Source of the DNA: Trichoplusia ni
Lineage: Eukaryota > Arthropoda > Insecta > Lepidoptera > Noctuidae
Assembly: GCF_003590095.1 (NCBI RefSeq)
Contig: NC_039491.1
Location: forward strand, 11,594,001 to 11,658,000
DNA length: 64,000 nucleotides
Direction: 5' to 3'
The position numbers and the translations under genes are program-made. This document shows positions 63,656-64,000 of the stretch, piece after piece (position 1 is the stretch's first letter; the number at the start of each line of letters is the position of its first letter). The notes below the pieces were generated by a model that saw only the letters and a list, made by a program, of their open reading frames with translations, was not told the DNA's origin and ran no database searches.

Positions 63656-63782
63656 CTGTGATACTACACCCTCTGAAATTACTTCACATATAAAACCTCC
63701 GTTATGTAACGAGATTCCTCGCGAGCACACTTGTGAACTTTCATGGAATACTTTTTTATAACTCTCCGTTACACTTTCATAA
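63656..63782 (-). CDS. Possible internal coding exon
   Basis: On the minus strand, an acceptor with a C/T-rich tract (CCCTTCCTTTATTTG..CTCTGTAG) is followed by 127 bp open in one frame and then a textbook donor, CACAG|GTAAGTAA. The peptide starts YESVTESYKK and ends GGFICEVISEGVVSQ. I recognise no domain. Both splice signals are good and the frame is open throughout. An open frame of this length between splice words can still arise by chance, and the remaining exons are not in the window as far as I can see. Confidence 0.22.
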
Positions 63783-63917
63783 CTACAGAGCATTTCAAAT
63801 AAAGGAAGGGTGGCGGAGTTTCTTCGGAAATTTATCGGAAGTGCATGCAACAATTATAGGGTGACGTAGCTGTTGAAAAAGAAACCTCACTCAAGAGCGG
63901 TGAGTGGGGAACGAGAA

Positions 63918-63974
63918 CGGGAAACGGGAGCGGGGAGCGGCAGCGGGGAGCGGCAGCGGGGAGCGGGGAGCGCA
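63918..63974 (+). repeat. G-rich tandem repeat, ~13-bp unit
   Basis: Units of the form GCGGGGAGCGGCA are repeated about three times, within a longer run of GGGAGCGG words that extends almost to the window edge. Confidence 0.85.
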
Positions 63975-64000
63975 AGCAACACAGGTGCTGATCGGGGAAC

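Overview
This window looks like animal nuclear DNA, almost certainly from a moth or butterfly (Lepidoptera). It is AT-rich with GC-rich islands, has no bacterial-style gene packing, and its interspersed repeats match families I know from lepidopteran genomes: the repeat opening with CCGGCCAAGTGCGAGTCGGA and ending in a GGTTCCGT/ACGGAACC fold-back, a tRNA-derived SINE, RTE-like tails ending in CAGCTAGT, and LINE 3' ends with (AAAT)n or (TTGAGTA)n tails. I see no rRNA or functional tRNA gene, no CRISPR array and no operon. The family names come from memory and were not checked against a database.

The window is mainly intron or intergenic sequence. The longest open frames (about 150-180 codons) are about what chance gives in 64 kb read in six frames, and I recognise none of them. 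The one piece of coding sequence I can defend is an 81-bp exon on the minus strand at 12027-12107. It has a good acceptor, a GTCAGT donor and a peptide starting YLGSFPVAGG, which looks like the first strand of a PTB/PID domain, closest in my memory to SH2D5. I could not find the neighbouring exons of that gene. Weaker exon candidates lie at 29755-29942 (+), 17271-17367 (+) and 63656-63782 (-). Promoter or first-exon-like GC islands lie near 24480-24561 and 34815-34973.

Layout: 1-12 kb is anonymous sequence with repeat remnants at 4.96, 5.73 and 9.8 kb. The PTB exon is at 12.0 kb. A minus-strand SINE lies at 14.9-15.2 kb, and a multi-stem inverted-repeat locus at 17.64-17.75 kb. A lepidopteran repeat of about 0.8 kb, with an internal tandem duplication and a fold-back insertion, is at 22.4-23.2 kb. 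LINE tails, microsatellites and hairpins fill 24.8-34.5 kb, including a pre-miRNA-like stem at 33.93-33.99 kb. A dense cluster of CGTCAC/GTGACG motifs is at 38.07-38.13 kb. Several repeat copies lie at 42.2, 46.5-47.1 and 48.5-49.9 kb (the last bounded by an 18-bp inverted repeat), and at 58.2, 60.1 and 63.1 kb. Nine C or G homopolymers of 10-13 bases are scattered through the window.

I did not find a convincing new biological system. The observations most worth checking are the PTB exon, the miRNA-like hairpin, the structured locus at 17.64-17.75 kb, the motif cluster at 38.07 kb and the inverted-repeat-bounded element at 48.5-49.9 kb.
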